Positions 18,167 through 28,679 are shown, counted from the stretch's first letter. The stretch: DNA of 64,000 bases from Acidobacteria bacterium Ga0074141 (GCA_001464665.1 LNDP01000024.1:946883-1010882); one strand, 5' to 3'. The notes: generated from the sequence alone by a model not told the origin. A program made the numbers and translations.

Positions 18167-18780
18167 TTAACTGCTACACCTCCGAGAAATATCTTTGTTA
18201 CTTCCGCCGCCATCGGCCCGAGCGGGTACGAGCGTTTTGAAAGTATCCAATTCGTGACCATTTCATCGAGCGCACCGTAAAAGATCTTTGCAGCGACGAC
18301 CGGCTTGATGTCCTTTCTAAAGTCGCCGGCCTTTTGGCCCTCGTCGATGGTCTTTTTGATTATGTCCAGGTACTCTGCAAAGCCCGCACGTGAGAATTCG
18401 CTCATAAACTTCGTAGAACCGCGAAGCTCTACCTGAAAAACAACGGCAAGATCACGATCAGCCCCGAGCCGCTCAAGGTGCAGTTCCGCGACCCGGCGAA
18501 GCTTTTCCGCCGGGCTCTTGATCGCGGCAAGCTCGCGGAGGCCGTCGCCAATGAATTCCTCCATCGCTCGGTCAAAGATGAAGTGGAGTATCTCCTCTTT
18601 GCTCTTGAAATAGAGATAGACGGTGCCGTCCGCAACCCCGGCCGCCGAGGCAATGTCCGCCACTTTTGAGCTGAAATAGCCCTTCGCGGCAAAGACCTCG
18701 ACCGCCGCACGGTGGATCGCGTTGCGCTTATCTGTGACGACCGAACGGGTCGCCGCGGCGTTTTTCTGGTTGCGTGACAT
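18163..18780 (-). CDS. fadR: FadR-type TetR family regulator of fatty acid degradation
   Basis: 206 aa from ATG 18780; an in-frame TTG at 18819 lies inside the operator palindrome and is less likely. The N-terminal helix-turn-helix reads FSSKVADIASAAGVADGTVYLYFKSKEE in two parts, the standard TetR form, and the C-terminal domain resembles Bacillus subtilis FadR (DLAVVFQVELR, then DEMVTNWILSKR). FadR of this type represses fatty-acid degradation genes and is released by long-chain acyl-CoA. Two facts support this: a palindrome matching the FadR site 36 bases upstream, and fadD translationally coupled downstream. Confidence 0.88.
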   Translation of the reverse strand: MSRNQKNAAATRSVVTDKRNAIHRAAVEVFAAKGYFSSKVADIASAAGVADGTVYLYFKSKEEILHFIFDRAMEEFIGDGLRELAAIKSPAEKLRRVAELHLERLGADRDLAVVFQVELRGSTKFMSEFSRAGFAEYLDIIKKTIDEGQKAGDFRKDIKPVVAAKIFYGALDEMVTNWILSKRSYPLGPMAAEVTKIFLGGVAVK

Positions 18781-18815
18781 TAGACGAAAGAAAGCCGAAT
18801 CCCAAGCCGGAGCGG

Positions 18816-18843
18816 GCAAATGAATGAACCATCATTCATTTGC
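18816..18843 (-). promoter_or_regulatory. FadR-like operator
   Basis: Perfect 12-bp inverted repeat GCAAATGAATGA - ACCA - TCATTCATTTGC. Its core TGAATGAACCATCATTCA has the same half-sites and spacing as the Bacillus FadR consensus TGAATGA-N4-TCATTCA. Located just upstream of the fadR-fadD start, it indicates autoregulation and acyl-CoA control. Confidence 0.85.
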
Positions 18844-18906
18844 AAAAGTACCCTAATTCTCTGGCGGGGTCAACAAATTTCGGTCGAAAGGGTCGTGGAT
18901 TTGAGA

Positions 18907-18992
18907 TGGCGGAGGGGACAGGACTCGAACCTGCAAGCGATCACTCGCGGTAGTTTTCAAGACTACTGCCTTACCAATTAGGCTACCCCTCC
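18907..18992 (-). tRNA. tRNA-Ser(UGA), CCA encoded
   Basis: On the minus strand the acceptor GGAGGGG pairs with CCCCTCC, followed by discriminator G and an encoded CCA (18907-18909). D-arm GCCT..AGGC, anticodon stem GTAGT/ACTAC with loop CTTGAAA (anticodon TGA), a long variable arm (GCGA..TCGC) typical of serine tRNA, and T-stem GCAGG/CCTGT are all present. Confidence 0.95.
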
Positions 18993-19090
18993 GGCTGTTG
19001 CGAGGCGAAATGAGAATATAGCGTAAATCCGGCACCGGGACAACCCCAATTGTGGCTGGTCGGATGAACGAAACGCCCGCCGGGCAAAGA

Positions 19091-19123
19091 AAAAAATGTC
19101 CGGCTGTTCCCCAACAGCCGGAC
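19091..19123 (-). terminator. Rho-independent terminator of the TlpA-like gene
   Basis: 11-bp arms GTCCGGCTGTT / AACAGCCGGAC (19098-19108, 19113-19123) with a four-base loop; read on the minus strand the stem is followed by a T-run (19091-19096 as A's on +). It lies 32 bases past the TlpA-like stop. Confidence 0.8.
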
Positions 19124-19155
19124 TTTTAAGGAGTAAAGAGACTGATCTAAGCTCT

Positions 19156-19665
19156 CTAGTCGGAAACAAGTAATTTTTGTATCTGTGCGTCGATGTTCGA
19201 AGCCTTGTCGAAACCATCGGTCCGGTGGCCGATCTTGCCCGAGCGGCTGATCAGGAAGTGCGCCGGATATCCCATGTTCACGCGTCCGCCGGCGTCCATA
19301 TCGGCAAACTTGAGCAGAACACCGAAGCTGTTCGGGATGATGCTGAACGTGAACGGGTTTTTCTTGAGATAGGGCTCGATTCGGGCGTCATTCTCCATCG
19401 TCAGTGCAAGAAAGACAACATCTTTCCCGCGGTAACGTTCGACGAGCTGGTTCAGCTTCGGGATCTCGCCGTGGCAAACGGCACAGCGGGTTGACCAGAA
19501 GGTCATTACGATAACTTTGCCCTGGAGCTGCTTCGAATCGAAAACGCCGCCTTCGAGCGATTGAGCCGTAAACTCAGGTGCCGCGTTACCAATACGCAAC
19601 TGCTGCTGCCCGGCGGCACCGCCGGCGATCAGAAGCAATGTAAATATTATAGTGGCTAGACGCAT
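19156..19665 (-). CDS. TlpA/ResA-like thiol-disulfide oxidoreductase
   Basis: 169 aa with a signal peptide (about 1-19). The thioredoxin fold begins at APEFTAQSLEGG and carries the active-site pair C61-A-V-C64 in FWSTRCAVCHGE; the cis-Pro loop is GYPAHFLI. Such proteins act in the periplasm as reductants, for example in cytochrome c maturation, or as alkyl hydroperoxide-type enzymes; the AVC spacer does not settle which. Monocistronic, with a terminator downstream next to tRNA-Ser. Confidence 0.85.
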   Translation of the reverse strand: MRLATIIFTLLLIAGGAAGQQQLRIGNAAPEFTAQSLEGGVFDSKQLQGKVIVMTFWSTRCAVCHGEIPKLNQLVERYRGKDVVFLALTMENDARIEPYLKKNPFTFSIIPNSFGVLLKFADMDAGGRVNMGYPAHFLISRSGKIGHRTDGFDKASNIDAQIQKLLVSD

Positions 19666-19824
19666 TGTTTGGGAGACCCAGATGTTTAAATGTCGTTAAA
19701 GAACGTTTAACGTCCCTACATTTAAATATAAACGGAATGGCTCTAGCTTCCAGAAACTAGCGATTATTTCTCTGATCGTGGGCTCGGAACTCCGAAATTC
19801 CGCTGGCGTGCTAAAATTTAGCCA

Positions 19825-20940
19825 ATGCTGCTCGAGAATCTCGAGGCCCGGGCCTTTCGCAACCTAGCCGGAAATATCGAATGGGGGAATGGACTAAATG
19901 TCCTAATTGGCGACAATGGCCAAGGTAAAACGAACTGGCTTGAGGCGATCTACCTGCTTTCAACGACCCGATCATTCCGGACCGCTAAACTTCAGGAAAC
20001 AATTCGTTTTGGGGAAGAACTGGCGATAGTTCGAGGGCGAGTGCGCCAGTCCGAGGGTATTGCACGTGACCTCCAGGTCACTATAGAGAAGACTATAAAA
20101 AGTTTCTCGATAAACGGCAAGCGCGAAACTCACTCTCGTTATTCAGAGGAAATGCATGCCTTTGTCTTTAATGCCGAAGCTCTTGATGTTGTTCGCGGCC
20201 AGCCCGAAGCACGGCGGCGGTTTCTTGATGAGAGCATCATCGCCGTTCATCCGCCTTTTGTGCAGACATTTCGCGACCTCGCTAGGACGCTGAAGCAGAA
20301 GAATGCGTTGCTTCAATCAATTGCCGAACGCGGCGACCCGCTGGAAAAAGCGGCGGAATTGCTCGACCCCTGGAACGAGCAGCTTATTTCGCTTGCGGCG
20401 CGCGTCCACCGCGGGCGGGTGCGGATCGTCGAAAGGCTCAACGAAGCGCTTGAGAAGCGGCTTTTCGGCAATGAGGAGGTGCAGCTCCGCTATGCGTCGT
20501 CGCTTGAGGGCAAAGGCGATCTTTCGGACTACGAGGCCCTGCTTACGGAGCGGCTGCGGCTCCGCGTGCAGGCGGAGGTAGCTGCGGGGCGTTCGCTGAT
20601 CGGCCCGCATCGCGACGAGCTTGAGATCACGTTTGACGGACACGACATCCGTAAATTTGGTTCTTCGGGCCAGCAGCGAAGCGCAATGCTGGTGCTTTTG
20701 CTGGCAAATCTTGAGGTTTACAACGCCACGCGGGGCGAATATCCGCTCTTTTTGATAGACGATATCGATGCTGAACTCGACTTCAAACGCATCGGCAGCC
20801 TGCTCGAGTTTCTCGCGGGCCGCACGCAGACCTTCGTAACCACCTCGAAAACCGCATTTGTCACTGAATTCGGAGCCTCAGCGGCTGTTTTCAGGGTCGC
20901 GGACGGCACCGCAGAAAGTGCCGCGAATGCCGCCGTTTAA
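19825..20940 (+). CDS. recF: DNA replication and repair protein RecF
   Basis: 371-aa SMC-like ATPase that helps load RecA at single-strand gaps. Walker A is GDNGQGKT at 29-36; the ABC signature region is SSGQQRSAMLVLLLA, followed by Walker B LFLIDDIDAELD and a TFVTTSKT segment. Length and ends fit the family. It lies 169 bases upstream of gyrB, the classical recF-gyrB order, but dnaA and dnaN, usually just before recF, are not in the 20 kb to the left. Confidence 0.95.
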   Translation: MLLENLEARAFRNLAGNIEWGNGLNVLIGDNGQGKTNWLEAIYLLSTTRSFRTAKLQETIRFGEELAIVRGRVRQSEGIARDLQVTIEKTIKSFSINGKRETHSRYSEEMHAFVFNAEALDVVRGQPEARRRFLDESIIAVHPPFVQTFRDLARTLKQKNALLQSIAERGDPLEKAAELLDPWNEQLISLAARVHRGRVRIVERLNEALEKRLFGNEEVQLRYASSLEGKGDLSDYEALLTERLRLRVQAEVAAGRSLIGPHRDELEITFDGHDIRKFGSSGQQRSAMLVLLLANLEVYNATRGEYPLFLIDDIDAELDFKRIGSLLEFLAGRTQTFVTTSKTAFVTEFGASAAVFRVADGTAESAANAAV

Positions 20941-21091
20941 GGGCACCTGCCCGCTACCCTAAACCCACGCAAAATGTTACAATTAAGTATTGTTTTAGAG
21001 GCCTAAAACCTCGCTTATTTACCGCATCTTGAACGTAGTGTCTCACACGAAATTTTTAGATCGAAAAAGAACAAAAAACACTTATCTCTAA

Positions 21092-23524
<2,433 letters not shown>

Positions 23525-23536
23525 GCGGAAGTTGCG

Positions 23537-23963
23537 GAGTTGCAGAGTTGCAGTTTGGAGTTCCAGCTTTAGCTGGCTCCGGGAACGCGGGCATCCCTGC
23601 CCGCCCGTTCCAAATGCACAAGCCTGCACGTTAGTAAGGGCGGTTCATTCAATTCGGATCATCGAAATCTAACAGTCGTCGTAGACGACGCCATTGAGGT
23701 AGCCCACGTCGTAAGACGTGGGTCGCCAGTGAGCGATCTTCGGGAACCGTTGAAGACGGTGGCATTGGAACCGCGAGAATGCCGTCGTCGGAGACGACTC
23801 ATGGAACGTCGCTACCCTTTCCCATAACTTACGTTATGGGCTACATTAATGCCGCGGTCTTCGACCGCTTCATTGCTTCAAGACCTCGCCGGCAACACCC
23901 TCTACCTTTCCCTCGCCAAAACCATCTCCGTCGCCACCCGAAAACGAAAGCATCACTCGCGAT
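23537..23963. repeat. REP-like cluster of covarying hairpins downstream of gyrB
   Basis: Gene-free stretch made of short perfect palindromes: 23563-23576 (CCAGCT), 23587-23604 (GCGGGCA), 23675-23689 (GTCGTC), 23703-23722 (CCCACGTC-gtaa-GACGTGGG), 23784-23798 (GTCGTC), 23821-23840 (CCCATAAC-ttac-GTTATGGG) and 23854-23868 (GCGGTC). The 23703 and 23821 units are inverted relatives sharing GTAGCCCA and the GTAAG loop, with arm bases changed in matched pairs. Two 8-bp GAGTTGCA units occur at 23537-23552. No coding signal is convincing. Confidence 0.7.
23611..23657 (+). repeat. Dispersed intergenic repeat, copy 1
   Basis: Segment ACAAGCCTGCACGTTAGTAA followed by GGGCGGTTCATTCAA. Near copies at 48351-48395 and 63748-63795 share GCAAGCCCGC, GTAAGGGCG and TTCATCCAA in the same order. 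Confidence 0.65.
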
Positions 23964-24930
23964 CTACGATTCCTGAGAAGAGGTAGTAAAGTTACAAGAT
24001 TTCGGATGATAGCTGTTCAAAACATTTATTATCTTCTGAGCTACCTCACTGCCGCCATAAGATTTTTCCAAATCATCCAGGTTAACGATGTCCCATTCTT
24101 GGGTCGGTGCGTGAACCGAATATACCTTTACAAATCTAGCCGCTTCGTTTCGTTGATGTTCGTCATCCCATGCCTCGATCTCTTCACGTAAATACTGTAG
24201 CCGTTGATGCCAGTCGTCGTATTTGAAATACCTTCCATTCCTTTTTATTTTAACGGTCGAGAGATCGCATCCGTTGCTGAAAGCGGGGTCTCGAAGATCC
24301 GCATTCTCAAACGAAACATTTAGCATTTTGTTTTGTTTAGGCTGTCCGAATTCTGAAAAGAACGACTCATGACCATACGTGCCTCTAAACCAGACATCTT
24401 CCAATACGCCTTCGAACCTGCAATTTTCAAATGATGAAGCATTGAAATCAACGCCATTAAGCTTGCAGTTGGTGAACTCGGTGTCGACAAACTCAGCTCT
24501 GGTGAAAACAGCCCTTTGGAAACTGCATCTGTCGAGCGTGCAGGTATTGAACTGCGTTCCTCTGTAACCAATCGCAGACATGCGAAAGTTACAATTCACA
24601 AAGACACAGTGTTAAAAAAATGTTTCCGTGGTCCGAAGCACCTGAGAAATCAGTCTTTTCAAATAGGCAGTGTTCAAAACGATTGGTTTCCAACCAGGAA
24701 TTAGAAAAATTCGCACGAGAGAGATCGATATCCCTCAAGAATACATCTTTTACAAGTATTTTATTTGCATCATAGCCTCGGAAATCTATCAGGTCTTTTT
24801 CCGTTCGGCCAAACGGCGTGTGATCAATATTTAACGCACCGCCATGCTTGAAGACATTGAATATTCGTTCACTAGCCCGATCATTTTCTGCGGAAGCTTT
24901 CCATCTTGTTATGAGTTGTTTGACTGACAT
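23964..24930 (-). pseudogene. Pentapeptide-repeat protein gene with a frameshift
   Basis: Two adjacent reading frames together make one pentapeptide-repeat protein. The first (24930 to about 24600) begins SVKQLITRWKAS and enters the repeats with FLRDIDLSRANFSNSWLETN; the second (about 24610 to 23964) continues the repeats (RCSFQRAVFTRAEFVDTEF, CKLNGVDFNASSFENCRFEG) and ends with a helical tail. A single extra base near 24575-24605 would explain the shift; simply shortening the nearby run of seven T's (minus strand) does not help because it creates TAA. Family members form a right-handed beta helix with varied roles. Whether this is decay or a sequence error is open. It is more AT-rich than gyrB. 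Confidence 0.7.
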
Positions 24931-24939
24931 GAAAGATTT

Positions 24940-24983
24940 GGGGTCGGGCCTGCGATATTGCGATTTTTCCCAACTCGTTGTGC
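24940..24983 (+). repeat. Island repeat, copy A (left inverted arm)
   Basis: Contains GGGTCGGGCCTGCGATATTG followed by CGATTTTT. Its reverse complement recurs at 25261-25300 (B) and 25786-25823 (C); A and C match over about 25 bases as inverted ends around the transposase remnant. Confidence 0.75.
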
Positions 24984-24994
24984 AATTTTAGGCC

Positions 24995-25156
24995 TTGGGG
25001 TGTGAGATGGCAAGAAAAATTCGGTTGGAGGTCGAGGGTGGGCTTTATCATTTGATCGTTCGGGGCAACGACCGGAAGGATGCATTTCATTCGCGTGGGG
25101 ATCACGGGCGGTCTCTCGCGATGCTCGAAGCGGTCAAGGCGGAATTGCCGGGTTCG
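24995..25156 (+). pseudogene. Truncated REP-associated tyrosine (Y1) transposase
   Basis: The reading frame starts MARKIRLEVEGGLYHLIVRG and continues NDRKDAFHSRGDHGRSLAML, the N-terminal signature of TnpA_REP/IS200-like Y1 transposases (YHxxxRGN). Homology stops at about codon 50, where an 8-bp tandem repeat begins. The HUH metal-binding motif and catalytic Tyr, which come later in the family, are missing, so it cannot be active. It sits between copies of a short inverted repeat and 1 kb from a hairpin cluster, which fits a RAYT/REP relationship. Confidence 0.75.
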
Positions 25157-25204
25157 GAGTTTCAGAGTTTCAGAGTTGCAGAGTTGCAGAGTTTCAGAGT
25201 TGCA
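25157..25204 (+). repeat. Six-unit 8-bp tandem repeat
   Basis: Six consecutive 8-mers, GAGTTTCA or GAGTTGCA, in the order a a b b a b, starting inside the former transposase frame. Two further units (GAGTTGCA x2) lie at 23537-23552. Confidence 0.85.
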
Positions 25205-25260
25205 GAGGGTGCGGAGCTGCGGAGTTCGGGATTCAGCTTGTGGTTTGAAGTTCCAGCCTT

Positions 25261-25300
25261 ACAACAAATCAAGACTCGCAATATCGCAGGCCTAAACCCG
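25261..25300 (-). repeat. Island repeat, copy B
   Basis: Reverse-orientation copy carrying TCGCAATATCGCAGGCC, preceded by ACAACAAATCAAGAC. The same flanking ACAACAAAACAAGAA precedes copy C, so B and C share about 38 bases. Confidence 0.75.
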
Positions 25301-25313
25301 TGGCTGGCGGCTC

Positions 25314-25748
25314 TCAGCGTTCTTTCCTAACCAATAGAACTTCGCCACCTCCGCAGACCTCGTCAACCGTTGCACCTAGGGTAATAAGCAGTTTGGCTGG
25401 CCTCGCACTCGACCGAAGCCTAACGGGAATGAAAAGAGTAACAGCATTCTCTCGCGAAACGATCAACATATACTTCCCGTCCGCAATATCAGATACCTCA
25501 AATCTCCCTTCCGCGTCGGTTGTAGTCTCGAATATTTCACGCTGTGTATCTTCTTTCGGCGTTACCCTAACGCTCGCTCGATTGGTTACTGATTCCTTGT
25601 TAACGAACGAGACGGTGCCCGAAAGTCTCGGCAAGGTCTTCTGCCCTATTACGCATATGTCTCGGCCAAGCGCTTCGTTCCCCGAGCCGAAGAGCGCAAC
25701 TACAAATGTCAATACAAAAATCCAGAGAATGTGCCGTACATTTATCAT
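25314..25748 (-). CDS. Secreted carboxypeptidase-regulatory-like (Ig-fold) protein
   Basis: 144 aa. After an N-terminal hydrophobic segment (about 7-28) that acts as signal or anchor, residues about 42-120 form a single carboxypeptidase D regulatory-like beta-sandwich: LSGTVSFVNKES, ETTTDAEGRFEVSDIADGKY, then MLIVSRENA and a closing VRL strand. Such domains are found alone or on TonB-dependent receptors and bind or stabilise surface proteins. It lies inside the repeat-bounded island between copies B and C, and may have been carried with it. Function otherwise unknown. Confidence 0.65.
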   Translation of the reverse strand: MINVRHILWIFVLTFVVALFGSGNEALGRDICVIGQKTLPRLSGTVSFVNKESVTNRASVRVTPKEDTQREIFETTTDAEGRFEVSDIADGKYMLIVSRENAVTLFIPVRLRSSARPAKLLITLGATVDEVCGGGEVLLVRKER

Positions 25749-25785
25749 TACCTCTTTCCTTCTTCACGCAAGTTCTTGAGCAGTA

Positions 25786-25823
25786 CAACAAAACAAGAAT
25801 CGCAATTTCGCAGGCCCGACCCC
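25786..25823 (-). repeat. Island repeat, copy C (right inverted arm)
   Basis: Carries TCGCAATTTCGCAGGCCCGA; pairs as an inverted repeat with copy A at 24940-24983, bounding an 884-base unit. Confidence 0.75.
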
Positions 25824-25873
25824 GCCGTTGTTACTATGCGCTGTTACTATGTGTTGATCGAATCCCAAGGTTT

Positions 25874-26632
25874 CTATTTCGAAAGGAGTTCAAAGGTCAC
25901 ATATATCTTATCCGAAACCGAGATCTTCCCGAGGGCGAAGGTCACGGTACGGGAATAGACACTTGGAGCCGAGAGGTCATTTCGTTCAAAGTCACCGTCG
26001 CCCATGCCAGAACCAAATCCTGAACCGATTCCGGTTGTATATCCCGGAGTATCCGCGCTTTCCTCACGAATCACGTAGGCGCGTCCGATCTTTTGACCTA
26101 ACCTCATTGCATAAGATTCTGCTTTTGCACGGGCGTCATCGATGGCAAGAAGCCGAACTTCCTGTTCGTATTTTTCGAGGTCACTGTTCTCGATACTAAT
26201 ATTCACGATCCGATTGACGCCGGCGTCGATCACTTTTGCGAGAAACTCATCGATGCGATCGAGTTGTTTCAAGGTCACAATTATCCGCTTAGAAACTTCG
26301 TAGCCGATCACGGTCCCCCTGCCGCGTGGATCCTTATCGCCTGCTAGACGAGGCACGATAGTAAGTCGATCTGTTTGAAGATCATCATCTGAGATTTCAA
26401 AGCTTTTGGTAACGGCAAGCGTTTTAGCGGCGGCTACATCATTCAGGCGTTTTGCCTCCGCAATGGCGGCATTGGTGGTCACAACTTCGAACGTAAAACT
26501 CACCTGATTCGGAGCGACCTCAATATCGGCCTCACCGACAACAGATACCGACGGCTGAATAACAACCGTTTGGGAGAATGCCGAAAAACTAAGAGCACAT
26601 ACTGCTAGCAACAGAGTACAAATTTTCTTCAT
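25874..26632 (-). CDS. SIMPL-domain (DUF541) secreted protein
   Basis: 252 aa from ATG 26632, chosen because AAGG lies nine bases upstream and a signal peptide (MKKICTLLLAVCALSFSAFS) starts there; a longer in-frame reading starts at 26701. The mature protein is the SIMPL fold: VSVVGEADIEVAPNQVSFTF at the front, then a DDLQTDRLTIVPRL strand and the KAESYAMRLGQKIGRAYVI motif before the C-terminal beta sheet. Family members (BP26, YggE-like) form periplasmic ring-like oligomers linked to oxidative stress, with no agreed activity. Confidence 0.85.
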   Translation of the reverse strand: MKKICTLLLAVCALSFSAFSQTVVIQPSVSVVGEADIEVAPNQVSFTFEVVTTNAAIAEAKRLNDVAAAKTLAVTKSFEISDDDLQTDRLTIVPRLAGDKDPRGRGTVIGYEVSKRIIVTLKQLDRIDEFLAKVIDAGVNRIVNISIENSDLEKYEQEVRLLAIDDARAKAESYAMRLGQKIGRAYVIREESADTPGYTTGIGSGFGSGMGDGDFERNDLSAPSVYSRTVTFALGKISVSDKIYVTFELLSK

Positions 26633-26707
26633 ATGAAGCCTTAGTAGCGGGACACCTATCAAGGGTTGTATATGGTAGGTGAACGTTGCCGTCGCCTTCA
26701 CGAACGG

Positions 26708-27757
26708 TCAATCAATATCCTGCCACGCGGTGCCTTCGATCTCTAGGATGAGGTCGGGGCCGTAGGCCATTGAGGGGGTTTGGAAGCCGGGTTTTAGGTC
26801 GCCGGCGAGGATGCGGCGGGTTATCTCTAGTGCGGCGAGTGCGGTGGTTGTGTAGCCCTCGGGGACGGTGAGCCGCTCTTCGATGCGGTTGCCGGCGTCG
26901 TCGCTGGCCTCGCCCCAGAGAAGGGTCTTGCCGCGGGCGCGTTCCGCGTCGCTCGGGCCGCCGGGCGGTATCTTGCCTTGCAGATAACGCTGGACCGGGC
27001 CGGTCGCGAGCAGCGGGCCGATGAATCGGCTGAGCTTCATAAGCCGTAAGGCGCTCGGCGGCGCGACGGTATAGACCTCGATGTTCGGGATGCCGGTCGA
27101 GTAAAACGCGGTCGAGACATCGCCCCAGGGGATGGTCACGCCGAGCTTTACGACGCCCTCGCCAAAGTCTATCTCGCGGGTCCGCCAGGCAGCCGGAACT
27201 GGCTTGATCTTGCCATCGCGGCGAACGGCGCCGCCCTTGTCGATGTTCATCGTCATCGTCGCCTGTGTGCCGTGCGAGATGCGGCCCTTGCCGTAAAATG
27301 CGAGCATCAGGTTCGTGGCCGAAGGGAGCCGATCCTTGAGCCGGCGGGCTAGGCAGTCGCTCGGGACGACGTCAAAGCCGACGCCGGGCATTATCATTAT
27401 CCCGGCATCTTTTGCTTTCTGGTCGCCGGCGGCGCACGCCTCAAAGACGGCGATCTCGCCCGTGATGTCCGTGTAATGCGTCGCGGTCCGGAGGCACGCC
27501 TCGCCCATCTGCCGCGAGGTCAGCGAGAACGGCCCCGCACAATGGAGCACCATCGCGACCTCGTTCAAGGCCGCATCGAGCTTCGCCGTATCATCAAGCG
27601 AAAAGTCGCGATGCTCAAGCCCGTGCTTTTCTGCAATCGCCCGTATCGCCGCCTCATTCCGCCCGGCCACGATCGGCCGCATCCCGCGCTCGACCGCCAT
27701 CCGCGTGATCAACTCGCCGGTGTAACCATTAGCTCCGTAGATTAGAAAATTGGTCAT
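26708..27757 (-). CDS. Saccharopine dehydrogenase-like / trans-acting enoyl reductase family oxidoreductase
   Basis: 349 aa. Starts with a Rossmann NAD(P) motif, YGANGYTGE, then GRNEAAI after strand 2, LHCAGPF and GVGFDVVPSDCLA, the pattern of the saccharopine dehydrogenase C-terminal-like family that includes the mycobacterial trans-acting enoyl reductase. The cofactor-binding half is clear; the substrate is not. It begins eight bases after the ywbE stop on the minus strand and is the last gene of an aat-ywbE-oxidoreductase run. Confidence 0.8.
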   Translation of the reverse strand: MTNFLIYGANGYTGELITRMAVERGMRPIVAGRNEAAIRAIAEKHGLEHRDFSLDDTAKLDAALNEVAMVLHCAGPFSLTSRQMGEACLRTATHYTDITGEIAVFEACAAGDQKAKDAGIMIMPGVGFDVVPSDCLARRLKDRLPSATNLMLAFYGKGRISHGTQATMTMNIDKGGAVRRDGKIKPVPAAWRTREIDFGEGVVKLGVTIPWGDVSTAFYSTGIPNIEVYTVAPPSALRLMKLSRFIGPLLATGPVQRYLQGKIPPGGPSDAERARGKTLLWGEASDDAGNRIEERLTVPEGYTTTALAALEITRRILAGDLKPGFQTPSMAYGPDLILEIEGTAWQDID

Positions 27758-27764
27758 TTCGATA

Positions 27765-27959
27765 TCATTCCTTGATGCTCTGAACGCGGCCGACCTGGCC
27801 GTCAGTTAGTCTCACTTTGATGCCGTGCGGGTGGTTTGGGGAGTTGGTCAGGAGATCTGCGACGGTGCCTTCGGTCAGCTTGCCGGTGCGCTGATCTTGT
27901 TTGAGGACGATGGCGACCTTGAGGCCGGGGCGGATGTTCTTTCGTTCGCGATGCGGCAT
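27765..27959 (-). CDS. ywbE: YwbE family protein
   Basis: 64 aa matching the YwbE (DUF2196) family from end to end: the motif VAIVLKQDQRTGKLTEGTV, then LTNSPNHPHGIKVRL and a GRVQSI end. The fold is a small SH3-like barrel; no function is established. It is two bases downstream of aat and eight bases upstream of the oxidoreductase gene on the same strand. Confidence 0.9.
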   Translation of the reverse strand: MPHRERKNIRPGLKVAIVLKQDQRTGKLTEGTVADLLTNSPNHPHGIKVRLTDGQVGRVQSIKE

Positions 27960-27961
27960 AT

Positions 27962-28645
27962 CTAAAAAAGCTTGTGGCCGAGTGCCTGGGTAGTTTTGAG
28001 TTTAGTCAAAAACTCGCGGCGGTCAATCTCTTTGGCGCCGAGCGACCGCATGTGCGGGGTCATTACCTGGATATCGAGCCACGTTGAGCCGCGCGAAGCG
28101 AGGTGCTCGATGAGGAAGAGCAGCGAGAGTTTTGAGGCATTTGGGCGGGTGAAGAACATCGATTCGCCGCAGAAGACGCCGCCCGCATCCACGCCGTAAA
28201 CGCCGCCGACGAGGTTGCCGGCATCGTCCCAGGCCTCGACGCTATGCGCTCCGCCGGCCTCGTGGAGCTCGGTGTAGCGTTCGATGAACGCCGCGGTTAT
28301 CCATGTGCCCTTTTGGCCGGGTCGGCGGGCGAGCGCGCACTCTTCCATCACATGTCGGAAGTCCTCATCGATGGTGAAGCGAAGGCCCGAGCGGCGGCGG
28401 GCACGGGCAAGGCTCGCGGGAATATGGAGGTCGGCAAAGTTGAGAATGGCACGACGTCCCGGGCAGCACCAGGGCAGCGGCACACCGTCCATGTGCCACG
28501 GGAAAATGCCTTTTCCATAAGCCTCGCGGAGGCTCCGCACCGAAAGCTCAACGCCGAGCGCGACGACGTCCGGGCCGTAGTACATAAAATGGCCATACGG
28601 CACCCAATCAGGGAAATCATGCTCGCCGGGGTCGGGGAAGATCAC
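27962..28645 (-). CDS. aat: Leucyl/phenylalanyl-tRNA-protein transferase
   Basis: 227 aa. Transfers Leu or Phe from its tRNA to proteins with N-terminal Lys or Arg, marking them for ClpS/ClpAP degradation (N-degron pathway). Family landmarks are present: FPDP near the start, GIFPWH, the WITAAFIERYTELHEAGGAH helix, HSVEAWD, and GESMFF followed by LDIQVMTPHMRSLGA. The LPWCCPGRR segment has an unusual Cys pair where most members have WWSP. First gene of the run with ywbE. Confidence 0.93.
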   Translation of the reverse strand: MIFPDPGEHDFPDWVPYGHFMYYGPDVVALGVELSVRSLREAYGKGIFPWHMDGVPLPWCCPGRRAILNFADLHIPASLARARRRSGLRFTIDEDFRHVMEECALARRPGQKGTWITAAFIERYTELHEAGGAHSVEAWDDAGNLVGGVYGVDAGGVFCGESMFFTRPNASKLSLLFLIEHLASRGSTWLDIQVMTPHMRSLGAKEIDRREFLTKLKTTQALGHKLF

Positions 28646-28679
28646 GAGTAGATTCTAACCCAGAGATGCGTTGACTGGA

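Noticed and set aside
23675..23868. CRISPR array or integron attC sites
   Set aside because: Units are palindromes of different sequence and spacing with no equal-length spacers, and no cas or integrase gene is near.
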